Origin: Artocarpus heterophyllus
Lineage: Eukaryota; Streptophyta; Magnoliopsida; Rosales; Moraceae
Assembly (NCBI GenBank): GCA_025403435.1
Contig: CM046350.1
Span: 14,103,612-14,167,611 of the forward strand
Direction of reading: 5' to 3'
DNA: 64,000 bases
Positions 1-12,158 of the stretch are shown here, piece after piece. The notes under the pieces are model-generated. The model made no database searches, had not been told where the DNA came from, and saw only the letters and a program-made list of their open reading frames with translations. The first letter of the stretch is position 1. Each line of letters starts with the position of its first letter. The translations under genes were made by a program, and so were the position numbers.

Positions 1-866
1 TGGTCTAGAGAATTTTAAGTTTTAAAAACATTGTAAAAAAAAATGCAACAAATACACATAAATTTTCAACTAAGAAAATAATAAAATTATTTAGAATTAG
101 AAATGTTTATCAGAATTTTAGGTTAAATTAAGAAAAAATTTTAAAGAATATGTTTTATGAATTTATTATTATGAAATTTTAAAAGAATATGCTGGACTAA
201 TATGTTGACTTAAGAGAATAAGGTATAAGAAATTATTACGTTAACTTTAAAAAGAATAATTTTTAAGAAATTAGCATGTTGGTTTTAAGATAATAATAAG
301 AAAAAGTACAACAATAATTTTAGGAAGGATTTAAAAGGCATTTAAAATAGGAGTTTATAATGGTATTTAATTTAGAATTATTTTAGAAATATTTTTATTT
401 AAACTAAGAAATGTTTTAAAAGAAATAGTTTTTAAATAATTATCTTTACGTTTAAAAGAAAAGTTTTATGAACTTAATTTAAACTAAGAAATGTTTTAAA
501 AGAAATATTTTTTAAATAATTATCTTTACGTTTAAAAGAAAAGTTTTATGAACTTATTATTATCACGTTGAAGAAATTATTATTAAGTTAGATTTATGGA
601 ATTAAGTCTTAAAAATAATTATTATTTCTTTAGAAGAATTTATTTCAAGAAATGATAATTATTATCATGTTAAAATGTAATAATTATTATTACATTACTA
701 TTACGTCTTAAGAAAATGATATTTGTTTAAAAGAAATATTTTAAGGAATTATTTCAAGATTTTGTTAGAAAAAAATTTATTTTGTAATTTAAGTACGTTA
801 CCTTAAAGTATGTTTAAGATCAAGATTATGTAGTTAAGTAACGGTTACGTAGTTAGGGTCGTTACA
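1..866. other. AT-rich intergenic DNA, possible truncated LTR end
   Basis: No reading frame or RNA gene is recognisable. The stretch is very AT-rich and ends at 855-866 with AGGGTCGTTACA, the kind of 3' terminus (..CGTTACA) carried by the LTRs elsewhere in this window. It may therefore be the tail of a decayed LTR whose start lies outside the window. No target-site duplication can be tested, so this is only a suggestion. Confidence 0.3.
398..556. repeat. Tandem duplication, 80-bp unit, two copies
   Basis: A block starting TTTAAACTAAGAAATG at 398 recurs at 478, giving a period of exactly 80 bp. The two copies run in parallel to about 556 and differ at one visible position (AAATAGTTTT against AAATATTTTT). 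It looks like a recent local duplication in AT-rich DNA. Confidence 0.85.
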
Positions 867-1523
867 ACGCATGCGCAAAGCTGAAAAATGCATTTTGACT
901 TGCATTATTTTTAGCATCCTTAAATTATTTTGGTTCTTCTTACTTTTTAATTTTTTTAATAAATGCTCTTGCTTGGATCTGTGAAAAGTTGACAAATGCA
1001 TTTTGATAAAAAGTATATGTGTATTATTTATTTTCTATTTACATTAAAAAATAGAACCTTATGTCAAGTGACGGATCTTGCATTACAAATATAAAGAATG
1101 TTTAAATGGAGATGCTTGGAATTAGATATTGGTAATTATGCATTATATTGGTTGATGTTTCTTAGTATTTTTGTTGTTTTGGTTCCTATTATGGTTCAAT
1201 TGTTAGTTTATGACTTGATGTATTTAATTTGAATTTGTGTTGTAGAGCCTTCATCTTTATGTTGGTTTTAGCTTATTGAGACAATTTTGGACATTTATAA
1301 GACTAATATCTTATGCATATTAGCCTTTTAATTCCTTTTGAATCAAAGTATTTGTTTTGCTTTTTTTTTCTTTTTATATTATTCAACCCAATTAACTCAC
1401 CAAACCCATCCAAACTTAATTGGGTGGGTTGGTTTTAAACTTTAGGTTAATTGGGTGAGTTGAATTTAAAATCAACCCACCCAAACTTTGATTAAAAAAA
1501 ACCCACCCAATCCACCCAATATT
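867..1523. other. Intergenic, no gene; CCCACCCAA-rich inverted repeat at its end
   Basis: I see no gene here. At 1383-1523 a CA-rich stretch holds repeated AACCCACCCAA and TTGGGTGGGTT motifs in both orientations, for example TTGGGTGGGTTGG at 1420-1432 facing AACCCACCCAA further on. This resembles the terminal parts of small plant DNA transposons, but no clear element boundary is visible. Confidence 0.35.
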
Positions 1524-3389
1524 TGTAACGACCTGCCTTTTCGGACAGTCACTTTACTTACTTAAACATCGTTCTAAAATATTAATCTTATTTACTTAGT
1601 GAGAAAAATACTGAAATAATTTTTTTCTTTAAACATGCTTTAAAACATTATTAAAAACTGTTGTGAATTCAATCGCAACTTAAGTTGAGACATCGCTCAA
1701 CACTTGTCTTTAAAACCATTTCAAATCATTTTTTAAAACTTAATAAGAAACATTTACTGAATCATTGATTTAAAACTTAACTTTGTAAGAAAATAAAACA
1801 TTTCGTAAATTGTATCTTAGAACTTTGAAAACACTATATTAAATAGTGGAAAACCTTTTCTTTGTGTAACGAAAGCAAACTGTGGTAGTATCCATATTCA
1901 AATCCTCGCATCTGTCCTCCGCAACACTCAGCTCTTCTAACGGGTCCTACTGGTCATCCATAAAACTACGTACAACATGAAGGAGCTTTTTATGAGGTTA
2001 CGCTCAATAAGTTCAAACATAAACTCACAAACAATTAAAACATACTTTAAAAACTTTTCTCATAAAAACCTTTCTCTTATAACATTTTTCATAAACGTTT
2101 TTCATAAACATTTCTAAAAATGTTTTCATAAACATTTTCATAAAACATTTCTAAAACGTTTTTCATAAATGCTTTTCATAAAACATTTAACATGCAGCAA
2201 TCCTCAGAATGTTTTTCATAAAACGTCATTTATAAACCTTTTCTTGTAACCATGAAAATGTTTTCATAAACACTTAATATAAAACATTCCTCAAAATGTT
2301 TTTCATAAGCATTTAACGTAAATACTTTATAATAAGGAATACAAGCAAATTCATAAAGCATGATTCCAATTATGTTCAATTATGAACTTCAATTATGAGC
2401 ATTTTATGAACGTTCTATAAACTTAAACATTCATTTCTTTCTTAACCTTTATTCTTGTTCCTTAACTTTCTTTATCTTATAACCTTTAGTGTTCGTACCA
2501 ATATCTTTAATCATGAGATCATAAACGTGATGCTTTCCTTGTGAAAGACTTGAGACCATCGAACACCGAGGTCATGTACCTCACATCTAGGAGGTCAAAC
2601 TTTAACTTTACTTGTGTACCTCATATCTAGGAAGTCACAACTTTAACTTTATTTTCAGTACCTCACAACAAGGGGGCTGGTACGACACTTTCTTTTTATT
2701 ATCTTTACTTTACCTTCTTTTTAATGTTAGTGAGCATATCAAATGCTAACACATTATATGTAAACACATTTACAAATCATAACTTATACTGTAAAACTTA
2801 TTGCGTAACAAATGCAGCATAAAACTTATAACTTAAACTGTAAAACATTATGCATTAACAAAATACAAAACATACTTTAAACATAATTATTACAATTATA
2901 TTGCAAACTTTTACTTGATCTTCAAAAACTTTATACATATTAAATATAATCATGCTTTAAACATAATAGTTACAAATACATTGCAAACCTTGATTTAAAC
3001 TTTAAAACCTCTTGCAAAACAAATGCAAACATTCTTTAAAAACAATTTGCATACAAATGGCAAACACATTTGCAAACATAATATAAGCATTTGAAAACCA
3101 TTTACTTCATGCTGTAGGTGAGGTTTGAACTTGCCCGGACTACGCTTTAGCATTCCCTATGCCATTCCTTTTCTTTCCATTAGTCGGCTTCTATGTCTAA
3201 GGTATTCCTCAAGCTTTTACACCTCCTCTTTGGTGCTTGTTCTTGGCTTAAATTCCTTAAACCTCTTAACCTCCTCAAGAACACTTGCTCTTGTTTCTTT
3301 GTATGCTTTGGAGGCTTGAATTTCATTGAAATCTTGAGAAAGAGAGGCCTAGAGAGGGACGGTTTTATGGAGAGAATATAGCTTTTTTT

Positions 3390-3445
3390 TTTTTTCCTTC
3401 CTTCCTTTCTTTCTTTCTTTCTTTCTTTCTTTTCCTGTCTTCCTT
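3390..3445. repeat. CTTC/CTTT microsatellite
   Basis: A run of T is followed by TTCC and TTTC tetranucleotide repeats. The matching purine strand makes an artificial Lys/Glu-rich open frame that I do not regard as a gene. Confidence 0.9.
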
Positions 3446-3659
3446 CCTTTGCACGTTCTTCTCTCTCTTCTTCTTCTTTTTTTTCTTGCACGCTGCTGCC
3501 AAATGGCATCTTATACCATTAATATATCCTCCCTTTTTTTTTTTTTAAATAAAAAGGTGATGAGTCACCTAGTAATCAATTAGGTTCCTTTGGGTAGCCA
3601 AATGTGATTGGGCCACATTAGTGGATGTGGTGGCCCAATCAAAACTTTTAAGGTGTCCC

Positions 3660-4130
3660 ATTAAACTTTTTACACAGTCTAAATTTATCTGATAGTATTT
3701 TTCCTATACTGTCGGTATTCTTTTCTATATTGTTCATGAGGTTCCACAACCTCCTATACTTATTTACATCTATCACATAATGTAATTCCAACATTATTTA
3801 ACTTGTATAGTCTAAATTTATACTGACAATATTTTTCCTATATTGTCAGTATATTTTCTATACTGCTACAGCATTCCTTATTCATCCATATTCTCTAAAC
3901 AGTATTATTTCTATACTGCTTTAACTTAAACAGTCTAATTTTTATATTGTTTAACCTTAAGCAGTCTAATTCCTACACTGTATTACTTTTACAGTGTAAT
4001 TTTTATACTACATAACTTTATCAGTGTACTTCTTTACACTGTATTATTCTAATACTGTATAATTTTTTGTATTATTATACAATTTTTTCTCATTAAACTG
4101 TATTTTTGTCTTAATATAATATTTAAATTA
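3660..4130. repeat. Degenerate array of TATACTGT / ACAGTATA motifs
   Basis: Over about 470 bp the words TATACTGT, TATATTGT, ACACTGT, ACAGTGTA and CAGTCTAA recur every 20-40 bp in both orientations. Position and style fit subterminal or U3 repeats of the candidate LTR at 1524-4167. No function can be read from it. Confidence 0.5.
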
Positions 4131-4167
4131 TTGTATTTTTGATGGCTCAAACTGCTTGGGTGTGATA

Positions 4168-5564
4168 ATGTTCACCTCTTACGATAGGCCATGGAGTTTG
4201 GGGCTTAGGCAAGGCTGGCGATGTAAGAGTGAGGCCGTATTTAGGTCACCATCCATTGCCACATCTAACGTGAAAATTCTTGGATATTAAAGCATATACA
4301 TACGTTCGAGAAGAAATCAAAGAGAACATAACCAAAACAAGGAGAAAAGAAATAGAGGGATTAATGAAAGAGAAATAATTAGGAAGATGTCTGAGTTGTG
4401 CTTCGGAGTAGGCGACAATGGTGATAGTATGATGTAGTATATGGACCTCAAGCGTACGCCTCAGATGACTAGTTTATTGCCTTTGTTACTTCTCTCTATG
4501 GACGAAATTTTCACCAACACATTTCAGAAATTGTGATCGAAATTTTGGCATTTTGAGGTTTCGAAATATTTTTTGGATGTAAATAATTTTTTGTCTAAAT
4601 TTCAAGAAATATTAGTAAATATAAGTTCAAATCAATCTTGGTGATAGTTGTGTATTTTCTACAATGTTTCAGGAATTATTGAGAAATTATTAAAGTACGA
4701 TTATCAGAAATTTCGATTGTTGCATGAACTTTTATTTTATCTTTTAATTTAATCAATATTTTATAAGATTTGTAAGTGGTTTTTGATACAACCTAGTACG
4801 GTTTCACAAAGAATCCCAACCCCTAAAAATAAAAAATGAAAATGAAAAAAGATAATGGAAAATACATGAATAAATTTAAATTGTTGCGTAAACTTTAGAT
4901 TTTCTTAATTGTGTTTAAAAGAAAAGTTTCAACTTTAAAGTTTGAACTACATACTATAGTTTATAAGAGTTTTATATGATAACATAATTTTTACTTTACA
5001 CAATAGTATGTGAGAACTTTACAATATTTATGGTTTAAACCTAACTTAAAAGTTCAAACGGCTCTCTTAAACATCCTATTAACCAATGTGTTAGGTCAAT
5101 ACTTTTACATTTTAACATTTGAATGGATGAATTCACCCTATGCAGCTTATAAATATATCAACAACCAAAGTTAAATATTTGCACGTTATGTTAAAAAAAA
5201 AGATGAGAAAATTGTACAAAATTGTAATTTTAAACTAAACTACAAATTGCAATTAGTATTTAATTGAAGAATTATCCATGAACTACAAAGGGTAAACTTG
5301 CCATTCAAGGTCAAAATTATTTGTTGCCTAAAAAAATTATAAATTTGAAGTGAATTCGAATTTTAAAGGTATAATTTTTTAGAATACCCAAAACACAGGG
5401 TATAGTTTTCAACAATTCCACATTTTACTTATTAACAGCATATTAAATGCGGTCTTAATAAAGGTGAAATGTCCCCTAAAAAAAAACGTGAAGTGAAAAG
5501 AAAATTGAAAAAAAAGTAAACAGTGATCTCGGAAGGCATCTTCTGCACGCTTCACATTGATCTT
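4168..5564. other. Intergenic, no feature recognised
   Basis: AT-rich DNA without a convincing frame. The part at 4175-4290 (GATAGGCCATGGAGTTTGG and onwards) is richer in GC and resembles repetitive sequence, but I cannot assign it. Confidence 0.5.
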
Positions 5565-5566
5565 AC

Positions 5567-5914
5567 GGCATGTTTGAAAAGAATTTTTAAAAGTTGTTTT
5601 TGACTTTTTGAGTTTAAAAGTTACTTTTAGAAGTGTAAATAAATTGTCAGAAGAGCTTTTGCTTATCATAAGTGCATCAAAGTCACAAAATGTATCTCAA
5701 AAAAGCACTTTTTAAATAGATTTGAAATTTATATTGAAGTATCAATAATATATTATAAGCTTAAATACAATATTTTTATAAGTTTTAAAAATAATTAAAA
5801 AAATTATAACCTATTAAAGTATTAAAACTTTTTTAAAATATGATTCTAAACTATTATTGAAAAGTTATAGCATTTACTTAATTTATTTTATTGATTAAAA
5901 GTATAAACAAGCCT
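5567..5914. mobile_element. MITE-like element (hAT-type ends)
   Basis: The left end GGCATGTTTG and the right end, read in reverse complement as GGCTTGTTTA, form short imperfect terminal inverted repeats around about 350 bp of AT-rich, non-coding DNA. GGCTTGTTTGG-type ends are common on plant hAT MITEs. No clear 8-bp target duplication is visible, so the call is tentative. Confidence 0.4.
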
Positions 5915-8900
5915 TTAATCCACCAAAATAAATGTCACTCTAGAGATAGCTCCGGACGTTCGGTCAAGCTGCCACTCATGGCACAAACTAATGAATGCTA
6001 ATTAATCATTGTCCGTTTTACAAACTAATGGATCAGACTCACTTCCACCGAAAAAAATAAAATTAAAAATAGAGGGAGCATGTGACTTGTGAGGTGAAAA
6101 GTGGTTTTAGTCACGTGCATCTGGAGTTGTGTTTCTGCCTCACCAAGTAACTCACGTGAATCCTATGGAACAAGTAAAATTATTTTCATCTTATAGGGTA
6201 AAACTCCGTTACTTATAAAATTATAAATTCAATCTAATATGTAGTATATTTTTGATTAATATCTATTGTTTTATTAATAACATTATTATAACTGCATAAA
6301 GTTAAATATGATTGCTTCAAAAATTGGCTAGAAAGTTTAGGAGGTATTCCATAAGGTTAAATGAGGGTGTTTTGTCTTCTTCCTCCACAACAAATTACTA
6401 AACACTTACAAACTTGACAAAGGCGTGAATTATTTGTATGGTCAAAATAAGTCCCAGTCTTATAAGTGTCCCAATTATAAGGTACTATATATAGATATTG
6501 ATGTTTTCAATATTCTTACCTAAACAAATTATAATCTAGATGTTGCGCGTCAATCTTAGAAGATATTTCATCATAATCTTCCCGTGGTAGGTTTGATCTT
6601 AGTACTTGGTAGATTCATAATTAGGTAAATGTAGTACAAAATCTTGGCAGGTACGATTCAACTGGTCGACATTGCCGTGCCCAACGACAAATTCTACTGT
6701 TTAGGGAAAGATTATGGGGCAACCACTTATATATATATATATATATAGATATATATATTTATTAGCAGACAATCTGACCTGGCTTTGTCTCCTAACAGAC
6801 AATCTTGATCTTACGAAACGTAATCGTAACAAACAACATTATTGCGAATGGCTATGTAGCGTTCTCAAAAAACTAACAAAGCGTTTTGCGCCCAAGTTTC
6901 ACCTATTCAAATTATATAGGTGGTTTAAATTGATGTTTGGTTAAGTAATAGCAGAGGTCAGTTTAAACTATAGAAGCGGTTTTAAAAGGCTTATACCTTT
7001 AAAATCTAAACTTTGTCTCTATCAAGTTCATATGGTTTGAACTATTTTTTACAGTAAAAACTATTTACATTTTTATTTTTTTTATATAAACTTTATTTTT
7101 TTAAACACTAATTCTTGTTTTAAACATGATAATCTCATTTTAAACATTTTATGTTCTAAACGTTAGTTCAAAATCATAGTTTAAATTATACAGTTTAAAA
7201 CTTACCGTTCAAACTATAAAGTCTTAAAACTCCAAACCCGCGCACAAAAAAAACCATAATTAGCTTAACATGGACAAGTTGAGTTTTTTCTCTAGTCTCA
7301 AATAAATTGTGAAAAAGGAATAAAAATCCCCAAATGGGAGGATGAAAAAACTATATGGTTTTTCTTGTCCTACAGTAGATTATATTAGCCAATTGAAAAA
7401 GGCATACTTTTTTAGTTCAAGCTAGGCTATTGGATTACGATGACGAATTTTACCTGTGTACCCCTGGAGATCTTATCCACACAACCACTTAAAGATACAG
7501 ATTGATGTATATTGTCTTTTTCTTGCCGGGATTATTTAAGCAACTAAAAAGAATACCAACTTGTCACATGATAACATTAAGAATAACACAACAGCCCACC
7601 AAGAAGGTCCTTGGGCATAATATACAATGGCATTTCTAGCTAGCTTTTGTCATCATAATCTGCTAATAATTATATAGCTCTTTTGGCACTTTTTGGGCAC
7701 CGTGGATAAAAAACTTATAAGATATTTGATATAGTAGTTAAAATTATTAGTTAAACCTATAAATATTATAACATGTAAGAGCTTTTAAAAAATTAGTTAA
7801 AGTCATCGATTGTCAAACACTCTATTAGTGAAAGTTATATGTAACTTTCACGTGGTAGAAAAATAGTACGAATCATAATTTTCATATTGACTAGTTAGTA
7901 TCGCCGCCCAATTATTCCAAATAAGAACTCCAATCATCGTATTAGTGCGCCTATGAACCATCTGCAAAACGACACGCGTAAAAAATTTGTGCAAAAAGAT
8001 GTCGATTTTTGTGTTGGCTTTTCAACCACTAGTGGAAACGACGAATATAAAGTAGCTGATTTCATGATCTTTTTCAAGGTAAAAATTAGTCAATTATAAT
8101 GATCGCCAGAGTTTTAAACGTGGGAAGATCGCTATCTTTATCCGAAGGTACAGTATGATAAAGAGCTACAAGTTCGACGTACACACATTTCTGGACCCAA
8201 TATTGTTTAATGGGCGATGTTATGAGCTCATTGTAAGATCACGTCCTTGTCAAGGCCAATTGAAAATTAAGAGCATATTTAGTTTAAGTATTTAAATAAA
8301 GATTTAAATTTTTATGAGAAAAAATATTATAGTAAAATAATTTAAACTGTGATTCAAACTACAAAACAAACACACCTTAAATAATTCTTTTGTTATATTT
8401 TTTAATTCTGAGTTTTAGGAGGTTGAATAGACATTTTAAGAATGTGCTTAATTTTTTTTTACTACCAAGAGCAATAAATCTAAAGGAAAAACAATAAAAA
8501 ATTTTTATTTGGTTTACATCCTAGTTGTGAGAGAGGCGTGGCAGAAGTTTACTATGGTAAAAAAGATCGGCAAAGAAATAACGTTTGTCCGACTCTCCGT
8601 ATTTTTCTGGTCAACCCCAAACCTCAAAGCCCAATGCCCTCCATAGCTAAGCTCCGCGTGCTCAACAACGCATAAAAGTCTGCAACTCGCGGCTTATAAA
8701 TTTCGACACACCTGAAATTAATCTCATATAAAAAAATACATTTATAAAAAAGCACACTAGTTTTACCCATACTTGATAGAGAGAGAAAAAGGTAAAGACG
8801 ATCTAGTAGTTTCAATCAAAGAGAGTGGGGTTTAATCATCGTCTCAAATCAAGTCGTCTCAAATCAAGTACTTTCAAGGAACTTCCTTTCTTCTTCTTCT

Positions 8901-9400
8901 TTTTTTAAAAAAAAAATAACAAAAAGCAGTACAGTACTACGTTTGTCGTTTTTACATTAAGAGAGACTATAGTTTGCAGCCACATGTGAATAAATATTGT
9001 CTGTTCTGCTTGTTTGCAACTTGGCATTTACTTTCTTAATTCTGCCGGGGGAAAGAGCAGTACATAAAAAAAAAAACTCAGTAATGGGCGGCTATTAAAG
9101 ACTGAAGAGACACCACCAAGTCAAAAAGGGATTATATGCACCGTTGTTTTTAAAACTAAACGATGAGTAATAAAATTCATCACCTAATTATAGGTTCTAC
9201 ATAGGATAGATTAAGTACAATAATGTTGCTTGATTCCCCTCTAATTTCACCAATATTCTATAAGTCTTAATCCGACAATAATAGATGGACAAGAAGTAGG
9301 TGTCTCTCATAAAGTAGATATTTCGGATTTGACTGTGGTACCACCATGGGGCGAATTATCAGCTACCATGTGTGGGCTTCAAAATTCATGTTGTTATTTA
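5915..9400. other. Intergenic, no gene recognised
   Basis: AT-rich DNA with scattered short repeats: a TA microsatellite at about 6727-6760, a decayed MITE-like patch at about 8270-8380 (ends GAGCATATTTAGTTTAAG and ..CAAAACAAACACACC), and a short duplication GTCTCAAATCAAGT at 8840-8868. Short open frames here show no domain, no codon-bias signature and no plausible splice context. Confidence 0.5.
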
Positions 9401-9409
9401 AATTTTTTT

Positions 9410-9760
9410 TTTTAAGTGAAGGAATTGACAAGTTGACACATTATATATGCACACTTCAATTATTAATAACAAAAGAATTGCCATCAAGGACTTTATATTT
9501 GATTAATTAAGATTTTATGCATACATCTGATTGAGAAAGAAAGAGAGGAATACCAACATGGACATTAGTATTAATAAACTAGGAAATTTAGAAAGAATTA
9601 TTGTCAAGGACTCTATATATGTGTATATATATATATATTCACACTTCATGATTAATTAAAATTATAAATGTACACTTGATAAATTAAGAGAAAAAGAAAA
9701 ATCATCAATGACATTGCATGTGTACACTTGATTAATAATTATGAAAGAAATACCTTATGG
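9410..9760. repeat. Degenerate minisatellite, left half
   Basis: Units of roughly 45-70 bp built on TACACTTGATTAATTAA, AAAGAAATACCATC and AAGGACTTTATAT recur here with much drift. The same unit reappears to the right of the gypsy element at 21480-22140, so the retrotransposon landed in or beside one array. Confidence 0.6.
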
Positions 9761-9878
9761 CCAGTTTGACATCGTATTGTTAATGTGATCAGAAATAGGT
9801 AGACATGCCTTTTTTTTTTTTTTTTGGGGGTCAAGTTGTGTCAATGCCAAAAGTCAAATTTAGGGCCTTGCTATATAG

Positions 9879-9883
9879 ATAAC
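9879..9883. repeat. Target-site duplication of gypsy element, left (ATAAC)
   Basis: ATAAC directly precedes the TGTAACG start of the 5' LTR and is repeated at 20925-20929 directly after the 3' LTR. Five-base duplications are usual for Ty3-gypsy integration. Confidence 0.93.
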
Positions 9884-10107
9884 TGTAACGTCTCGAAATT
9901 TATTTAACATTAATGTAATGTAAATGATGAATTAGTGTGCCATAATTAAAGTTTTAAATTTAATTAGATTATTTGGTTGGGTTTTTAGTTTTGGTTGTTT
10001 TGTTAAATTGATGTGTTCAAAAGATTCCTTGTTGATTTAAAATGATGTTTTGAGTTTTAAAACACAACAATTTGTAAAATGTTAAAAATACTCTGTTTTA
10101 CAAAACC

Positions 10108-10146
10108 GTGGGCGGCACATGGTTTTCGCACAGTAAAACCGCCCAC
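10108..10146. promoter_or_regulatory. Putative LTR promoter: inverted repeat before TATA-like box
   Basis: GTGGGCGG (10108-10115) and CCGCCCAC (10139-10146) are perfect inverted 8-mers around a 23-base loop. They sit just upstream of TCTATTTATTT and a CT-rich initiator-like tract. The arrangement is identical in the 3' LTR (about 18999-19037). A promoter role is inferred from position only. Confidence 0.4.
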
Positions 10147-10727
10147 CGACTTTCTCTATTTATTTCTCTTTTCTCTCTCTCTCTCCTCACTCACGTTTCA
10201 ACTCTCTCTCTCTTCTCTCTCTCTCGGCAGTCCCTCTCTCTCTCAATCTCTTTCAAAATTTTGATTTCCATTCGAATCCAAGCTTCGGAACAGCAAGGAG
10301 GAAGCTCGGGGACGTGATTCGGCGACCGAGAACGCGGATTGAAGCTTCGATTCGAGGTTAGATTCGAAATTTCTAAACTTTTTACAAAATTTTTGATTTT
10401 GTGTGTTTTTGAAATCTAAGTTTGTTTTAGCTTAGAAAACCGTGGATTTGTGTTAAATGAGCTTAGAACAACTAGAATCTAAGCCTAGATTGAAGAAAAA
10501 CGGATTGGATTCAAGTTTTTCATTTTTCTCCTCTTTTTCTCATTTTCGGATTTTTGAAGATTTTGAGTTTAAATGTTGTTTAAATGATCCCAAACATGTT
10601 CTAGAATGTTTTTCTATCAATTATAGTTGTTTTTCATGCCTGGGATTTGAGAAAAACAGGTTAGAAACAAGATTTGGATTTTGGGGATCGAGAAACCCGT
10701 GGCTGGGATTTCTGGATCTTCCCAGTT

Positions 10728-10913
10728 CGGCAGGCCGAAGTTCATGTTCGGCAGGCCGGAGTGATGATCGGCAGGCCGGTGTTCTTCCGACCGGCAGGCC
10801 GAATCTGGGGAAATGTTCGGCAGGCCGAACTTTGCTTCCGGCAGGCCGAACTTTGCTTCCGGCAGGCCGAACTGTACAGTTCGGCAGGCCGAAGCAGGGC
10901 GTCCGGCAGGCCG
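10728..10913. repeat. Array of nine CGGCAGGCCG dyads in 5' LTR
   Basis: CGGCAGGCCG starts at 10728, 10749, 10769, 10792, 10818, 10839, 10860, 10882 and 10904. Spacings are 21, 20, 23, 26, 21, 21, 22 and 22 bp, close to two helical turns. Each is an inverted repeat CGGC-AG-GCCG. The 3' LTR has eight copies; the missing 21-bp unit accounts for the whole LTR length difference. Confidence 0.93.
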
Positions 10914-12057
10914 ACCGAGGCATGGAAAATTTTGTGATTTTTACCCGATTTCATTGTTTTGAACCCTGATTTAAATCCCAACCTTATAGGATGATTTTAA
11001 TGATACAAATGGCACACTAGGACATCATGAAATGATTTAGTAACATAGAATGTCTCGAACTAGATATTGATTGACTTAGTTTGTATCTAGGATTGTTCGT
11101 GGTTCCGTGGAGCTAACGTATAGCGGATCGGGATTACGGTGTGGGGTACCAGCACGAGTACTGAGGTAGGACTTCTATCCTATTTCTTTGGTAGCCTGGT
11201 TTTGAAATGATTTGGCTTTGAAAAGGATTTCTATCCAAAATGTTTTCAATGGATGTTTGAAAATGGTTTTATCGGTTATATTTTTATATACCGTGACATG
11301 AAATGAATTTCATAATGAATGTAATTGACAACACTCGGTAATTGGGTTTTGAATGATAATGATAATGAACACTAAGGCATGATACCATATCAGAGATCGG
11401 GTCGTGATCGACCTTGGGGGCAGGTCCCGAAACCCGGCTGGGCCACTACGGTGGTGATATCATGGTTTGCCTAGGTAAAAGTAAACTGGTGTTTTGATTT
11501 GACGAGTAGACTGTTCTGTGTCAGAACGGTTCTACTCAATTTATTTATTTATTTATTCAAGTTCTTTTTTTTGTATAACTCCTGATAATGTTATGTTTTC
11601 TTGTGTTAAATTATTGTATAAAACTTAGTCCTACTGAGCCTTTCGCTCACGTTTTATCTGTTTTAAATTTCCCCCCTCTAGGTGGTTTCCTATTTAGGTT
11701 TGGAGAAGATTCTTCGGACCGAACTCAGGAGCAATAGGAGAACTTATTTACATTCTGTATTTATTAATCAAGGCATGTAAGACTCAACTTTATTTGTACT
11801 TGGACTGTAATTGTATTTGTGATATTGTCAGATTCATGTGTGTGCACAAGTTGTGGGTTGTGGAACCCATATTCGCGGTTTTTATTCAATTATTGTTATT
11901 TGTTTAACGATTTTAAATTCTTTATCAAATGTGGTGGAAAAATCTCTTTAATTCTTGCTTAATTGGATTTTTAAACCCTTAATTTCAATTAAATTCTCTT
12001 TTAAATAAACCTAAATATTCCGCCACATCACCTCCCGTACTCCGGGGCGTGACAGAA

Positions 12058-12069
12058 TGGTATCAGAGC
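12058..12069 (+). other. Primer-binding site (initiator tRNA-Met)
   Basis: TGGTATCAGAGC lies three bases after the 5' LTR and matches the complement of the 3' end of plant initiator tRNA-Met, the usual primer for minus-strand synthesis in plant LTR elements. Confidence 0.93.
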
Positions 12070-12158
12070 TCAAGGTTATGACCTTGGGAATTGTGCACAC
12101 ATAGGTTTGACAATGAAATACCTCTGACAGTCCAAATTTTGTTTTCAGAAGTGAGAGA

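Larger units (their letters stand above)
1524..4167 (-). mobile_element. Candidate decayed solo LTR (Ty3-gypsy type), minus orientation
   Basis: The left end reads TGTAACGACCTG, like the termini of other LTRs here. Read on the minus strand, 1930-2020 carries the 'ATTGAGCG..' block typical of the R region in these LTRs (compare ACTGAGCC at 11633-11640). A minus-strand TATA-like stretch lies near 3520-3530, followed by a pyrimidine/purine microsatellite at 3390-3440. The right end is a guess: GGGTGTGATA at 4158-4167 would be a mutated GGGTGTTACA, with flanks ATATT (1519-1523) and ATGTT (4168-4172) differing by one base. No coding region is inside. The repeat type is fairly convincing; the right border is weak. 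Confidence 0.35.
9884..12054 (+). repeat. 5' LTR of gypsy element (2171 bp)
   Basis: It starts TGTAACGTCTCG and ends CGGGGCGTGACA, just before the primer-binding site. It pairs with the LTR at 18775-20924. Inside are an 8-bp inverted repeat GTGGGCGG/CCGCCCAC (10108-10146), a TATA-like TCTATTTATTT at about 10155, a long CT-rich stretch to 10255 that would lie near the transcription start, and nine CGGCAGGCCG dyads (10728-10913). The block AGTCCTACTGAGCC near 11626 is typical of the later part of such LTRs. Confidence 0.95.

Noticed and set aside
6714..6944. 76-codon frame starting over a TA microsatellite
   Set aside because: The first third is the microsatellite itself and the rest shows no similarity to anything I recognise.
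10728..10913. Regularly spaced repeats as a CRISPR array
   Set aside because: The repeats are 10 bp with about 11-bp gaps inside a plant LTR; size, context and organism exclude CRISPR.
10457..10969. 170-codon open frame in the gypsy LTR, repeated at 19348-19839 with an in-frame 21-bp difference
   Set aside because: Its second half is the CGGCAGGCCG array, which lacks stop codons in several frames on both strands. It recurs only because LTRs are identical copies. No domain or codon pattern supports a protein.
12058..12069. tRNA-like sequence TGGTATCAGAGC (also 35441-35452 on the minus strand)
   Set aside because: This is a retrotransposon primer-binding site complementary to tRNA-Met, not a tRNA gene; no cloverleaf surrounds it.
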